Source: Amycolatopsis lexingtonensis
GTDB lineage: Bacteria > Actinomycetota > Actinomycetes > Mycobacteriales > Pseudonocardiaceae
Assembly: GCF_014873755.1 (NCBI RefSeq)
Contig: NZ_JADBEG010000001.1
Span: 7,786,501 to 7,850,500, forward strand
Reading direction: 5' to 3'
DNA: 64,000 nt
A program made the translations under genes and the position numbers. The notes under the pieces are model-generated. The model was given only the letters and a program-made list of their open reading frames with translations. It was not told where the DNA came from and did no database searches. Each line of letters starts with the position of its first letter. The stretch's first letter is position 1. This document shows positions 16,030 to 24,590 of the stretch, piece by piece.

Positions 16030-17547
16030 TCAGGAACGAAGAGTGGCGGGTGTGGTCCCGGTCGTCGTCAGCGGGAGGCCGAGGGCGACGCGCTCGGTGA
16101 GCCACGGGCTCGGCCGGTAGCGCGGGTCGCCGGTGGCCGCGGCGAGGCCGCGCAGGATGCGCAGCACCACGTCGCCGCCGACGAGGTCGCCCCAGGCCAG
16201 TGGACCGCGCGGGTAGCCGAGGCCGAGGCGGACCGCCGTGTCGATGTCCGCCGGGGTCGCGAGGTGCTGGCCCGCGATGAAGCACGCCGTGTTCACGATC
16301 GAGGCCAGCAGGCGCTGGGCGATCGGGGCGGGCCCGTCGCGCACGACGGTCACCGGATGGCCGGTCGCCGCCAGCGCGCCCCAAGCGGCACGGCCGGCCG
16401 CCGGGTCGAGTCCCGGGTGGACGGACATCGTCAGCCGTCGTTCGTAGCCACCGAGCGGATCGACGCCGGTGGCCCGGTCCAGCGGCAGCCCGGCGCGGGT
16501 CGCCGCGTCCACTGTGGACTCACCGTAGAGCGGCACGAGCAGTACCGCGTCCGGGTAGGCGTCGGACACCACGTGCACGCCCGCGGACGACAGCGCGCGG
16601 GCGAGGTGCTCGTCCGCGGTGAACACCGGGCTCGACGGCTTCGGCGGCGCCGCGGGCTCGTCGGGGGCCTGCTGCTTGCCGTCGACGTAGGAGTAGAACC
16701 CTTCGCCGTTCTTCCGCCCGAACAGCCCGGCGGCGACCCGCGGGCGGGTCAGCCAGGACGGGCGCAGCCGCGGGTCGCCGTGGAAGCCGCTCCAGATGCT
16801 TTCCAGGACGGCGTGGGAGACGTCGAGGCCGGTGAGGTCGAGCAGTTCGAACGGGCCCAGCTTCAGGCCGAGCACGTCACGGGCGACGCGGTCCACGTCG
16901 GCGGGCTCGGCCAGCGCCTCGGCCAGGATCTGCAGCGCTTCGGTGTTCAGCCCGCGGCCGGCGTGGTTGACCAGGAAGCCGGGCGCGTCCTTTGCCAGCA
17001 CCGGCTCGTGGCCCCAGCTCCGCACCAGCTCGAGCGCCTGGGCGGGCAGCCAGTCGTGCGTGCGCGCACCCGGCACCACCTCGACCAGGCGCATCAGCGG
17101 CACCGGGTTGAAGAAGTGCAGCCCGACGAGCCGCCCGGGCTCGGTCAATTCGGCGGCGATCTCGGTGACCGACAGCGAGCTGGTGTTGGTCGCGAACACC
17201 GTCTCCTGTGGACAGGCGCGCTCGAGGGCGGCGAACAGGGCCCGCTTGGTCTCGAGGTCCTCCCGCACGGCCTCGACGACGAGATCGACGCCGTCCGCCG
17301 GAGCATCGGGCGCGGCCACGGCGACCAACCGGTCCTTCACCGCCTGCGGATCGTCGAGCTTGCCCTTCGCGGCCAGCTTGTCGACCATCCCGCCGACGTA
17401 CGCGATCGCGTCGTCGACGGCCTCGCGGCGGACGTCGGCCAGCTCCACGGTCACACCCGCGGTCGCGGCCAGCTGGACGATCCCGCGCCCCATCACCCCG
17501 GTGCCGATCACCCGGATCCTGCCGACCTTCCCGGCCCACCCCGTCAC
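16030..17547 (-). CDS. 3-hydroxyacyl-CoA dehydrogenase (PaaH/FadB-like, two C-terminal domains)
   Basis: 505 residues from GTG at 17547. The NAD-binding fold has GTGVMG (15-20) near the start, then NTSSLSVTEIA and HFFNPVPLMRLVEVV. A first 3HCDH C-terminal domain (about 190-285) carries DAPGFLVN and GLDVSH. A linker is followed by a second, diverged 3HCDH_C-like domain (about 390-490) with RLLASIVN and LGLGYPRGPLAWGD. This length and order is typical of PaaH-type enzymes that oxidise 3-hydroxyacyl-CoA in phenylacetate or fatty acid breakdown. No other paa gene is nearby. It is transcribed towards the terminator at 15995. Confidence 0.9.
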   Translation of the reverse strand: MTGWAGKVGRIRVIGTGVMGRGIVQLAATAGVTVELADVRREAVDDAIAYVGGMVDKLAAKGKLDDPQAVKDRLVAVAAPDAPADGVDLVVEAVREDLETKRALFAALERACPQETVFATNTSSLSVTEIAAELTEPGRLVGLHFFNPVPLMRLVEVVPGARTHDWLPAQALELVRSWGHEPVLAKDAPGFLVNHAGRGLNTEALQILAEALAEPADVDRVARDVLGLKLGPFELLDLTGLDVSHAVLESIWSGFHGDPRLRPSWLTRPRVAAGLFGRKNGEGFYSYVDGKQQAPDEPAAPPKPSSPVFTADEHLARALSSAGVHVVSDAYPDAVLLVPLYGESTVDAATRAGLPLDRATGVDPLGGYERRLTMSVHPGLDPAAGRAAWGALAATGHPVTVVRDGPAPIAQRLLASIVNTACFIAGQHLATPADIDTAVRLGLGYPRGPLAWGDLVGGDVVLRILRGLAAATGDPRYRPSPWLTERVALGLPLTTTGTTPATLRS

Positions 17548-17588
17548 GTCGCCCGCCTTTCCGTTGGCCTCTGGCGTGACGGTACCGC

Positions 17589-18260
17589 CTAGAGGCCGAC
17601 GAACTCGGCCATCCGCTTCGCCGAGTGGGCGAAGAACGCGTCCGCCGGGTCGACGCTGCCGACGTACTGGCCGAACAGGTCGAAGCTGATCGCGCCGAAC
17701 AGCTGCGTCCAGGCCATCAGCAGCCGGGCCACGGTCTCGGGACCGGCGACGATCCCGAGGGCCTTGGTGAGCGCTTGGGCCTGGTCGCGCAGCTCGGGCG
17801 GGACTTCGTCGGCCGCCTGCACCTTGGTGTGCGTGAGCACCTTGACCAGCGCGAGCGCGACCCGCGCCGCCGGGGCGACGGTGTCCTGGGGTGCCTCGTA
17901 GCCGGGGATCGGGGAGCCGTAGATGAGCGCGTACTCGTGCGGGTGGGCGCGGGCCCAGTCGCGTGTCGCGTGCCAGATCGCCAGCCAGCGCTCCCGTGGG
18001 GGCTCGCCTTCGCCGGGGTCTCCGTTCTCCGCGGCTTCGCCGATCGCGTTGTAGGCGTCGACGATCAGGTCCGTCAGCAGCCGGTCACGGCTCGGGAAGT
18101 AGCGGTACAGCGCGGAGGAGACCATGCCCAGCTCGCGGGCCACCGCACGCAGCGACAGCCCGTGCGCGCCGACGTCGGCGAGCTGGCGGCGGGCTTCGTC
18201 CTTGATCTCCTGGGTCAGTTCGGCACGGGCGCGTTCACGGGCGGTCCGGGTCGCGGTCAT
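17589..18260 (-). CDS. TetR-family transcriptional regulator with WHG-type C-terminus
   Basis: 223 residues from ATG at 18260; an upstream ATG at 18293 would extend into the operator region and is less likely. The N-terminal HTH (about 15-60) reads LADVGAHGLSLRAVARELGMVSSALYRYFPSRDRLL. The C-terminal ligand domain includes WLAIWHATRDWARAHPHEYALIYGSPIPGY, typical of the TetR_C_13 (WHG) group. It is divergent from a Ddn-like reductase, with a 384-base region between them full of AGAGC/GCTCT palindromes, the likely operators. Autoregulation and control of the reductase are inferred. Confidence 0.9.
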   Translation of the reverse strand: MTATRTARERARAELTQEIKDEARRQLADVGAHGLSLRAVARELGMVSSALYRYFPSRDRLLTDLIVDAYNAIGEAAENGDPGEGEPPRERWLAIWHATRDWARAHPHEYALIYGSPIPGYEAPQDTVAPAARVALALVKVLTHTKVQAADEVPPELRDQAQALTKALGIVAGPETVARLLMAWTQLFGAISFDLFGQYVGSVDPADAFFAHSAKRMAEFVGL

Positions 18261-18271
18261 GGTGATCAGTG

Positions 18272-18371
18272 TGCCACGGGGAGAGCGGCGCACAAAATGG
18301 AGAGCAGTGCTCTGGGTGGTGAGCGATGCTCGGGTGTTCCGCCGCTCCTAATCGAGAGCGCTGCTCTTTGG
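18272..18371. promoter_or_regulatory. Operator array, copy A
   Basis: About 100 bases next to the TetR start, repeated with about 80 percent identity at 18530-18629. It contains the palindromes AGAGCAGTGCTCT (18301-18313) and AGAGCGCTGCTCT (18355-18367), a shorter GAGCGATGCTC (18321-18331) and half-sites. Spacing and symmetry fit a TetR dimer operator. It probably covers the regulator's own promoter. Confidence 0.6.
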
Positions 18372-18529
18372 GGCGTCGAGGGACTCGGGCTGCCGCTCGC
18401 TGCGCGGGGTCGGACGTGCTTGCCGTGGCGGGTCGGAGGGGGGTTGGCGGCGGCGGGGAGGGGGCGAGGGAGCGGCAGGGGTGGGCGGGTTGGGGGTGAG
18501 GGGGTGAGCGGCGAAGGGGTGTGCCGGAG
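18372..18529. other. G-rich spacer between the two operator arrays
   Basis: No gene is visible. From about 18430 to 18520 the plus strand is a string of G-runs (GGAGGGGGGTTGG, GGGGAGGGGG, GGGTTGGGGGTGAGGGGG), enough for G-quadruplex formation. It separates operator copies A and B in the divergent promoter region of the TetR regulator and the reductase. Confidence 0.5.
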
Positions 18530-18629
18530 TGCCGCGGAGAGAGCGGTGCGCAAAAGAGAGAGCGGTGCTCTTGACAGTGAGCACCGCTCGAGTGTTAACT
18601 GCTCTTAACCGAGAGCACTGCTCTCCCAA
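18530..18629. promoter_or_regulatory. Operator array, copy B
   Basis: This is the second copy of the array and precedes the reductase. It contains AGAGCGGTGCTCT (18559-18571), GAGCACCGCTC (18579-18589) and AGAGCACTGCTCT (18612-18624). TTGACA at about 18571-18576 may be a -35 element overlapped by the first palindrome. The last palindrome ends about 20 bases before the start codon, so repressor binding here would block transcription. Confidence 0.6.
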
Positions 18630-18644
18630 ACTTCGGAGGACACC

Positions 18645-19091
18645 ATGACCGCCGCCCGCTACATCGAGCCGAAGAAGTCCACCAGCGCCTTCAACGAGAT
18701 CGTCGCGAAGCTGACCAGGATGGGGGTCAGCGTCTGGGGCAGCCGGGTGCTGACCGTCGTCGGCCGGAAGAGTGGGGAGCCGCGGTCGGTGCCGGTGAAC
18801 CTGCTCACCGTCGACGGCGTTCGCTACCTCGTCGCCCCGCGGGGCGAGACGCAGTGGGTGCGGAACCTGCGCGTCGCCGGCGAAGGCACGCTCCGCGTCG
18901 GGAAGCGCGTCGAGGAGTTCACGTTCCGCGAGCTGGCCGACGACGAGAAGCCGGGCATCCTCCGCGCCTACCTCAAGCGCTGGAAGTTCGAGGTCGGCGT
19001 GTTCTTCGACGGCGTCGACGCCAAGGCCTCGGACGAGAAGCTGCGCGAGATCGCGCCGGGCTACCCGATCTTCGAGATCTTCACGAAGTAG
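18645..19091 (+). CDS. Ddn-like nitroreductase / F420-dependent quinone reductase family protein
   Basis: 148 residues from ATG at 18645, with GGAGGACACC just upstream. The split-barrel DUF385 pattern is clear: LTVVGRKSGEPRSVPVNLL, VDGVRYLVAPRGETQWVRNLR and GEGTLRVGKRVEEFTFREL. Family members bind deazaflavin F420 and reduce quinones or nitro compounds. The tail (YPIFEI) is also typical. It is divergent from a TetR regulator through an elaborate operator region, so it is probably induced by a toxic ligand. The last 11 bases overlap the end of the convergent small membrane gene. Confidence 0.85.
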   Translation: MTAARYIEPKKSTSAFNEIVAKLTRMGVSVWGSRVLTVVGRKSGEPRSVPVNLLTVDGVRYLVAPRGETQWVRNLRVAGEGTLRVGKRVEEFTFRELADDEKPGILRAYLKRWKFEVGVFFDGVDAKASDEKLREIAPGYPIFEIFTK

Positions 19092-19278
19092 GTTTGCGCC
19101 GCGTCAGGTTCGCCGCGACCAGGACCACGCCGACCAGGAACGCGGCGAGGCCGATCAGGAACCACAGTTTCTGGCCGGTCATGAAACTGCCGGTGATGAC
19201 CCCGATGCCCTGCAGCACCCAGACGGCGCCGACCAGCACGAGCACGATCCCGACCGCGAGCGTGATCCAGCGCCTCAT
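19081..19278 (-). CDS. Small two-helix membrane protein
   Basis: 65 residues from ATG at 19278. Helix 1 is about residues 5-26 and helix 2 about 38-57, with a short polar loop and a basic end (ANLTRRKPTS). Proteins of this size and layout are widespread in actinobacteria but unnamed. It ends inside the convergent reductase gene and starts only nine bases past the response regulator stop on the other side, so the genes are tightly packed. The function is unknown. Confidence 0.6.
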   Translation of the reverse strand: MRRWITLAVGIVLVLVGAVWVLQGIGVITGSFMTGQKLWFLIGLAAFLVGVVLVAANLTRRKPTS

Positions 19279-19287
19279 CGGCCCAGC

Positions 19288-19953
19288 TTAGGCGGGCGGC
19301 TCGGCCGGCACGAGTTTGTGGCGGTAGGCGTAGACGACGGCGTGCACGCGGTCGGGCAGGCCCAGCTTGCTCAGTACGCGCGACACGTGGGTCTTGACCG
19401 TCTCCTCGCCGACGTGCAGCCGCCGCGCGATCTCGGCGTTGCTGCAGGCGTTGGCGATCAGGAGCAGCACTTCGCGTTCGCGGGACGTCAGCCTGGCCAG
19501 CTCGGGTGGTTCGGCGGCCGCGGGTTCGAGTACCGACGTGAACTTCGCGACCAGCCGCCGCGTCACCGACGGGTCGATCAGCGCGTCCCCGCGCGCGGCC
19601 ACCCGCATCGCCGCGACCAGCTCCTCCGGTGCCAGGCTTTTCAGCAAGAACCCGCTCGCCCCGGCGCGCAGCGCGCGGTAGACGTACTCGTCGGCGTCGT
19701 AGGTGGTGAGCACCAGGACGCGCGTGTCGTTGCCCGGCGCGGCGAGGATCGCTTCCGTCGCGGCGAGGCCGTCGAGGCGGGGCATCCGGACGTCGAGGAC
19801 CGCGACGTCCGGGCGGAGCCGCGCGGTCTCGGCGACGGCTTCGCGGCCGTCGGAGGCCTCGCCGACGCAGGTGAAGTCGGGCTGGGTGTCGAGCAGCGCG
19901 CGCATCCCGGAGCGGAACATCGCGTGGTCGTCGGCCAGCAGGACGCGGATCAT
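19288..19953 (-). CDS. NarL/LuxR-family response regulator
   Basis: 221 residues from ATG at 19953, overlapping the kinase stop by four bases (ATGA). The receiver domain has the acidic pair at 8-9, phospho-acceptor Asp54 in AVLDVRMP and a lysine in FLLKSL near 110. The LuxR HTH covers about residues 155-215 (LTSREREVLLLIANACSNAEIA, VGEETVKTHVSRVLSKLG). Phosphorylation by the coupled kinase would drive dimerisation and DNA binding. The targets cannot be read here; the adjacent small membrane gene is one possibility. Confidence 0.93.
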   Translation of the reverse strand: MIRVLLADDHAMFRSGMRALLDTQPDFTCVGEASDGREAVAETARLRPDVAVLDVRMPRLDGLAATEAILAAPGNDTRVLVLTTYDADEYVYRALRAGASGFLLKSLAPEELVAAMRVAARGDALIDPSVTRRLVAKFTSVLEPAAAEPPELARLTSREREVLLLIANACSNAEIARRLHVGEETVKTHVSRVLSKLGLPDRVHAVVYAYRHKLVPAEPPA

Positions 19954-21104
19954 GAGCTCTCCACCGGGAAGGTCGTGCGCAGCTGCCAGTGTTCGCCGGT
20001 CTCGCCGTAGGAAACCTGGCCGCCGAACAGGGTGACGCGCTGGCGGATCCCCGCCAGGCCGCGGTGCGCGTGCTCGTTCTGCCGCGGGCGGTCGGGGCGG
20101 AGCCCGTTGGTCACCGTGAGCACGACTTCGGTGCGGCCGTGGTTCAGCTCCACCTCGACCGGGCCTTCGCCGTGGCGCAGGGCGTTGGTCAAGGCTTCCT
20201 GCGCGATCCGGTACAGGGCGACGTCGAGCGAGCCCGGCAGCTCGCGGGGTTCGCCGCGCAGGGTCAGCCGGGTGGGGAGGCCGGCCGAGCGGACGGTCTC
20301 GACCAGCTCGTCGAGGTTGTCCAGGCCGGGTTGTCCGGCGTTGGTGTCCGCGTGCAGGAGGTCGAGGAGCCGCCGGAGGTCGGCCATCGCCGAGCGGCTG
20401 GCGGACTCGACGGCGCCGAGGGACTTCCGCACCGGTCCGGCTCCTTCGAGGAGGCCGAGCCGGGCCGCGCCGGCGTGCACGCCGATGGCGCTGACGTGGT
20501 GGGAGATGACGTCGTGGAGGTCGCGCGCGATCGTCGTGCGCTCCTCGAGAACGGCCCGCCGCACGGCCTCCTCCTCGTGCTGACGGCGTTCGTCCGCCGC
20601 GCGTTCGAGGTCGGCGATGTAGGCGCGGCGGGCGGTCGTGTACCGGCCGACCAGCCACGGCAGGAGCCCGCTGACGCTGACGCTGATGGCGGTCAGCCGC
20701 CAGTCGGACGCGGTGCGCCCGCCGCCTTCGACGCAGCCGGCGGTGACACCGGCGAGCAGGGCGAGGAGCGCGAGGACGGCGGGTTTCGGCCGCAGCCAGG
20801 CCCCCGCCCGGTAGCCCGCGATCAGGATCCCGGCGTTGTTGCCGACGACGTACCCCTGGCACGTGCAGAGCAGGAGCGGCGAGGTGGCGAAGAGCAAAGC
20901 GTGCGCGAGCGCGACCCAGCCGGAATGGCGGGCGGCCCCGGCGAGCGCGGCGTTGACGGCGACGCCGCCGAGCAGCACCGCCCACGCCCGCCAGCCCGCT
21001 TCGCCGAGCGGGCCGCGGAGGGCGAACAGGGCGGCGTCGCAGACCACGCAGACGAGCGCCACCAGCAGCGACTGGCGCCTCAGCGACCCCCTGATGTCCG
21101 GCAC
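19950..21104 (-). CDS. HisKA_3-type sensor histidine kinase
   Basis: 384 residues from ATG at 21104. The N-terminal sensor has about five membrane helices (about 12-30, 40-60, 63-85, 105-125 and 135-155). The dimerisation box EERTTIARDLHDVISHHVS has phospho-acceptor His197. The HATPase domain includes ALYRIAQEALTNALRHG and a final GLAGIRQRVTLFGG. The ATP-lid sequence HAHRGLAG is the usual NarX-like form. It transcribes ahead of and overlaps its response regulator. The stimulus is unknown; the lack of an extracytoplasmic domain points to a membrane or envelope signal. Confidence 0.92.
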   Translation of the reverse strand: MPDIRGSLRRQSLLVALVCVVCDAALFALRGPLGEAGWRAWAVLLGGVAVNAALAGAARHSGWVALAHALLFATSPLLLCTCQGYVVGNNAGILIAGYRAGAWLRPKPAVLALLALLAGVTAGCVEGGGRTASDWRLTAISVSVSGLLPWLVGRYTTARRAYIADLERAADERRQHEEEAVRRAVLEERTTIARDLHDVISHHVSAIGVHAGAARLGLLEGAGPVRKSLGAVESASRSAMADLRRLLDLLHADTNAGQPGLDNLDELVETVRSAGLPTRLTLRGEPRELPGSLDVALYRIAQEALTNALRHGEGPVEVELNHGRTEVVLTVTNGLRPDRPRQNEHAHRGLAGIRQRVTLFGGQVSYGETGEHWQLRTTFPVESS

Positions 21105-21211
21105 ACCCGCAACTGTGCCCTAAGGCGGCGGCGAGGTGGGCGGGAACGCCCCGACGCGGCGGGAGGGGGACGCGGCATCGGGGCGTTCCCTGGCAGGAGG
21201 GCTCGGGGCCG

Positions 21212-21823
21212 TCAGTTCGTGGGGCGGGCCGGGTAGCCGCCGTTGCGGCGCTGGCCCGGCTGGCGCTGGCCTTCGAAGCCCTGGCCCAGCGACGTCGCCG
21301 TCGCGGTCTGGCCGTCGACCTTCGCCACCACCGTCACGTTCGCGTCGCCCTGCTTCACGTCGCCCGTCTTCTGGGTCGACGAGTCGATCGTGTACGTCTG
21401 CTTGTAGCCGTCCTTGCTGGTCAGCGTCACCGACGTGGCGCTCAGCTCGGTCACGTCGCCGGTCTGCAGGCGCTCGGTCGTGTAGCCGCCGTTCGGGTTC
21501 GCCACGACGAAGTCGCCGTGCAGGGCGTCCCGCATCGCCGCCATGCCGCCGCCGAAGCCGCCGCCCGGCATGCCCTGGCCGCGGAACTGGCCGCCGCCCG
21601 GGCCGCCGAAGCCGCCGGGGCCCTGCGCGGTGTTGTCCGCGCTGCTGGTGCCGGCCCAGATCGCCGCGCCGCCGCCGGCCGCGATGACCACCGCGATGCC
21701 CGCGGCGATCGCCGTCTTCTTGCCGGACCAGCCTTTCTTCGGCGCGGCTGGGGCCGGGTCGCCCCAGTTGGCGGGGGCCGGCTCGCCCTGGGGTGGCGTG
21801 GTCGGCGTCGGCTCGGTCGTCAT
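21212..21823 (-). CDS. Membrane-anchored protein with Gly/Phe-rich linker
   Basis: 203 residues from ATG at 21823, with GGAGGACACG as ribosome binding site. An N-terminal Pro/Thr-rich cytosolic part (1-37) is followed by one transmembrane helix (about 42-60). A GGFGGPGGG- and GGGFGGGM-type low-complexity linker (about 70-97) leads to a small beta domain (about 100-180) with TTERLQTGDVTELSATSVTLTS, similar to DUF5666-like domains. It is divergent from the OmpR-type two-component system. The same kind of GFGGG low complexity occurs in the glycosyltransferase downstream of that system, which suggests that they act together at the envelope. Confidence 0.65.
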   Translation of the reverse strand: MTTEPTPTTPPQGEPAPANWGDPAPAAPKKGWSGKKTAIAAGIAVVIAAGGGAAIWAGTSSADNTAQGPGGFGGPGGGQFRGQGMPGGGFGGGMAAMRDALHGDFVVANPNGGYTTERLQTGDVTELSATSVTLTSKDGYKQTYTIDSSTQKTGDVKQGDANVTVVAKVDGQTATATSLGQGFEGQRQPGQRRNGGYPARPTN

Positions 21824-21991
21824 CGTGTCCTCCGGTGGTGCCCGCACTGGTCCCGGTCAGGTTCGCCGCCGAGGCTGTGTTTGAGCTGTGCGCGGCGTCA
21901 GCGGGTGCTGTGCCTCGACCGGGGGAACACTCACAGGAAACGCACAGCGAGTGCACAGCGAACACCGACGGTGCGCCGGGAAGGTGGCACC

Positions 21992-22741
21992 ATGACCGCT
22001 ATGAACGCCACGTCACCCGGCCCCGGCAAGGCCGACCTGCGCCGCGCCGACGGCAGCCCCGTGCGGGTGCTCGTGGTCGACGACGAGGCGACGCTGGCCG
22101 AGCTGGTGTCGATGGCCCTGCGGATGGAGGGCTGGGAGGTGCGCAGCGCGGGCGACGGCACGGAGGCCGTCCGGATCGCGCGCGACTTCCGCCCCGACGC
22201 CGTCGTCCTGGACGTGATGCTCCCCGACTTCAGCGGTCTCGAAGTCCTGCGGCGCATGCGGTCCGAGGCGCCGAACCTGCCGGTGCTGTTCCTGACGGCG
22301 AAGGACGCGGTCGAGGACCGCATCGCCGGGCTGACCGCGGGCGGCGACGACTACGTCACCAAGCCCTTCAGCCTCGAAGAAGTCGCCCTGCGCCTGCGCG
22401 CGCTGCTGCGCCGCGCGGGCGGGGTCACCGGCGCGAGCGGGTCGCAGCTGGTCGTCGGCGACCTCACCCTGGACGAGGACAGCCGCGAAGTGCACCGCGG
22501 CGGCGACTTGGTGCCGCTGACCGCGACCGAGTTCGAGCTGCTGCGCTACCTCATGCGCAACCCGAAGCGCGTGCTGTCGAAGGCCCAGATCCTGGACCGC
22601 GTCTGGAGCTACGACTTCGGCGGGCAGGCCAACATCGTCGAGCTCTACATCTCCTACCTGCGCAAGAAGATCGACGCCGACCGCGAGCCGATGATCCACA
22701 CCATGCGGGGCGCCGGGTATGTCCTCAAGCCAGCGGGCTGA
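21992..22741 (+). CDS. OmpR/PhoB-family response regulator
   Basis: 249 residues from ATG at 21992, with GGAAGGTGG upstream. The receiver has acidic residues 30-31, Asp74 in VVLDVMLPDFSG as phospho-acceptor and Lys124 in YVTKPFSLEE. The winged helix (about 150-248) has LTATEFELLRYLMRNPKRVLSK and VELYISYLRKKID, ending MRGAGYVLKPAG. The N-terminal ~23 residues are an extension, as in TcrX/PrrA-type actinobacterial regulators. The kinase gene overlaps the end by 23 bases. Confidence 0.95.
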   Translation: MTAMNATSPGPGKADLRRADGSPVRVLVVDDEATLAELVSMALRMEGWEVRSAGDGTEAVRIARDFRPDAVVLDVMLPDFSGLEVLRRMRSEAPNLPVLFLTAKDAVEDRIAGLTAGGDDYVTKPFSLEEVALRLRALLRRAGGVTGASGSQLVVGDLTLDEDSREVHRGGDLVPLTATEFELLRYLMRNPKRVLSKAQILDRVWSYDFGGQANIVELYISYLRKKIDADREPMIHTMRGAGYVLKPAG

Positions 22742-24227
22742 ACCGGAGCGGGCGCGCCGGCCGTGGTCGCTGCGACGACGGCTGATCGTCCAGCTCGCCG
22801 CGCTGCTCGCGCTGGTGTGCCTGGTCGTCGGCGTGGTCACGGAGTTCGCGCTGAGCGAGTTCCTCGTCGGTCAGCAGGACAAGCGGCTGGCCGCGGCGAG
22901 CGACCGCGCCGCGCACAACGGGGACCGGCCGCCGCCGTGGACCTACGGCGAAGCGCCGCCGCCGGATCCGCTGCGCGTGCTCGGCCAGGGCGAGGGCACG
23001 CTCGCCGTCGTCCAGATCGGCTCGCAGGCCTCCGCCGGGGTGCTCGACTCGAGCGTGGCCGGGGCGTCGAAGCGGAAGGCCCCGTTCAAGGACATCCCGA
23101 AGGCGCAGGTGCTGGCCCTGCTCGAGGTGCCGTCGGACGGGAAGCAGCGCAGCATCGACCTCGGCGGCAGCCTCGGTGAATACCGCGTCGTCTCGACGAC
23201 GTCGCCGCGCGGGGAAAAGACGGTCATCGGCCTGCCGCTGAAGGACGTCAACGAGACGCTCTGGCAGCTCGGGTTCATCCTCGGCGGCGTCGCGCTCGCC
23301 GGGATCCTGGTGGCGGGCGCGGTCGGCGCGGCGACGATCCGGCGCACGATGAAGCCGCTCGACCGGCTGGCCGCGACCGCGACGCGCGTGTCCGAACTGC
23401 CGCTCGACCGCGGCGAAGTCGCGCTGTCCGAACGCGTCCCGGAGACCGACACCGACCCGAACACCGAGGTCGGCAAGGTCGGCTCGGCGCTGAACCGGAT
23501 GCTGCAGCACGTCGCGAACGCGCTGAGTGCGCGGCACGCGAGCGAGAACCGGGTCCGCCAGTTCGTCGCGGACGCGAGTCACGAACTGCGCACGCCGCTG
23601 GCGGCGATCCGCGGCTACGCCGAGCTGACCCGCCGCGGCGGCGAGCACGTGCCGCCGGACGTCGCGTTCGCGATGAGCCGCGTCGAGTCGGAGTCGCGCC
23701 GGATGACGACGCTGGTCGAGGACCTGCTGCTGCTCGCGCGCCTCGACTCCGGTCGCCCGGTGGTGCACGAGTGGGTGGACCTGTGCCGCCTGGTGGCCGA
23801 CGCGGTCGCGGACGCGCACGTCGCCGGTCCGGAGCACAAGTGGCTGATGGACGTCCCCGGCGAGCCGATCGGCGTGCTCGGCGACGCGGGCCAGCTGCAC
23901 CAGGTCGTGATCAACGTGCTCGCCAACGCGCGCACGCACACCCCGGCGGGCACGACGGTGACGACCACTCTGTCCACTTCGGACGGTACGGTCCGGCTCC
24001 GGGTGGCCGACGACGGCCCGGGCATCCCGCCGGACGTTCTCCCGGACGTCTTCGAGCGCTTCGCCCGCGGCGACAATTCGCGGTCACGGGCCGCGGGGAG
24101 CACGGGGCTCGGGCTGGCGATCGTGGCCGCGGTGGTCGGCGCGCACGGCGGCCGGGTGGGGGTGCAGAGCCGGCCGGGGCGGACGGAGTTCGAGATCACG
24201 TTCCCGGCGGCGCCGGCGCCCGCGTGA
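22719..24227 (+). CDS. OmpR-system sensor histidine kinase
   Basis: 502 residues from ATG at 22719, overlapping the regulator gene. Membrane helix 1 is at about 20-45, an extracytoplasmic sensor domain covers about 46-182, and helix 2 is about 185-208. A HAMP linker (about 209-265) follows. The HisKA box FVADASHELRTPLAAIRGYAEL has His near residue 288. The HATPase domain includes VINVLANARTHTP, VADDGPGIPPDVLPDVFERF and GSTGLGLAIVAAVV. This is a full-length periplasmic-sensing kinase of the TcrY type. Its 3' end overlaps an O-methyltransferase remnant on the other strand by 32 bases. Confidence 0.95.
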   Translation: MSSSQRAEPERARRPWSLRRRLIVQLAALLALVCLVVGVVTEFALSEFLVGQQDKRLAAASDRAAHNGDRPPPWTYGEAPPPDPLRVLGQGEGTLAVVQIGSQASAGVLDSSVAGASKRKAPFKDIPKAQVLALLEVPSDGKQRSIDLGGSLGEYRVVSTTSPRGEKTVIGLPLKDVNETLWQLGFILGGVALAGILVAGAVGAATIRRTMKPLDRLAATATRVSELPLDRGEVALSERVPETDTDPNTEVGKVGSALNRMLQHVANALSARHASENRVRQFVADASHELRTPLAAIRGYAELTRRGGEHVPPDVAFAMSRVESESRRMTTLVEDLLLLARLDSGRPVVHEWVDLCRLVADAVADAHVAGPEHKWLMDVPGEPIGVLGDAGQLHQVVINVLANARTHTPAGTTVTTTLSTSDGTVRLRVADDGPGIPPDVLPDVFERFARGDNSRSRAAGSTGLGLAIVAAVVGAHGGRVGVQSRPGRTEFEITFPAAPAPA

Positions 24228-24501
24228 GCCGGGCCACGATCGTGGCGGAACCCGGGGCCAGCCGCAGTTCGGTGGCCAGCAGGTCCGGGTGCCGCGCCGG
24301 ACCGTCACGTCCGGCACGCCGGCGAAGAGCTCCGACGCGGCCGCGTGCCGTGCGGCGTCCCGCTCCACGCTGACCACCGTCGTGCCCGGCCCGGCACCGG
24401 CGGCGAGCCAGGCACGATCGGTCGAAACCCGCGCGATGGGCGGCTCGCATCGCGCGGCGCACCAGCTCGGGCAGGTCCGGTTCGAGTGCGTCGTCCGACA
24501 C
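24196..24501 (-). pseudogene. Decayed O-methyltransferase remnant
   Basis: A good ribosome binding site (GGAGGGAGA) precedes GTG at 24501 and opens with DALEPDLPELVRRAMRAA, a typical N-terminus of actinobacterial O-methyltransferases. After about 30 codons the homologous reading moves to another frame, with the SAM-site-like GAGPGTTVVSVERDAARHA and ELFAGVPDVTVRRG. It then returns to the first frame for a C-terminus (LLATELRLAPGSATIVARL). The whole is about 100 codons against about 200 in the intact family, and the central catalytic part is missing. At least two frame changes plus a deletion make it non-functional. The identification is from family memory. Confidence 0.6.
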
Positions 24502-24590
24502 GACTCTCCCTCCTCGATCGGGGCGGATACACAGCGCGCGCACAGCTTCGGCACAAGTTCACCACATGCGGCGCCGACACCGTGAGGACC

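Noticed and set aside
18348..18629. Minus-strand small proteins in the operator region
   Set aside because: Pro/Arg-rich frames over the G-rich spacer and operator palindromes have no start signal or homology and are chance frames.
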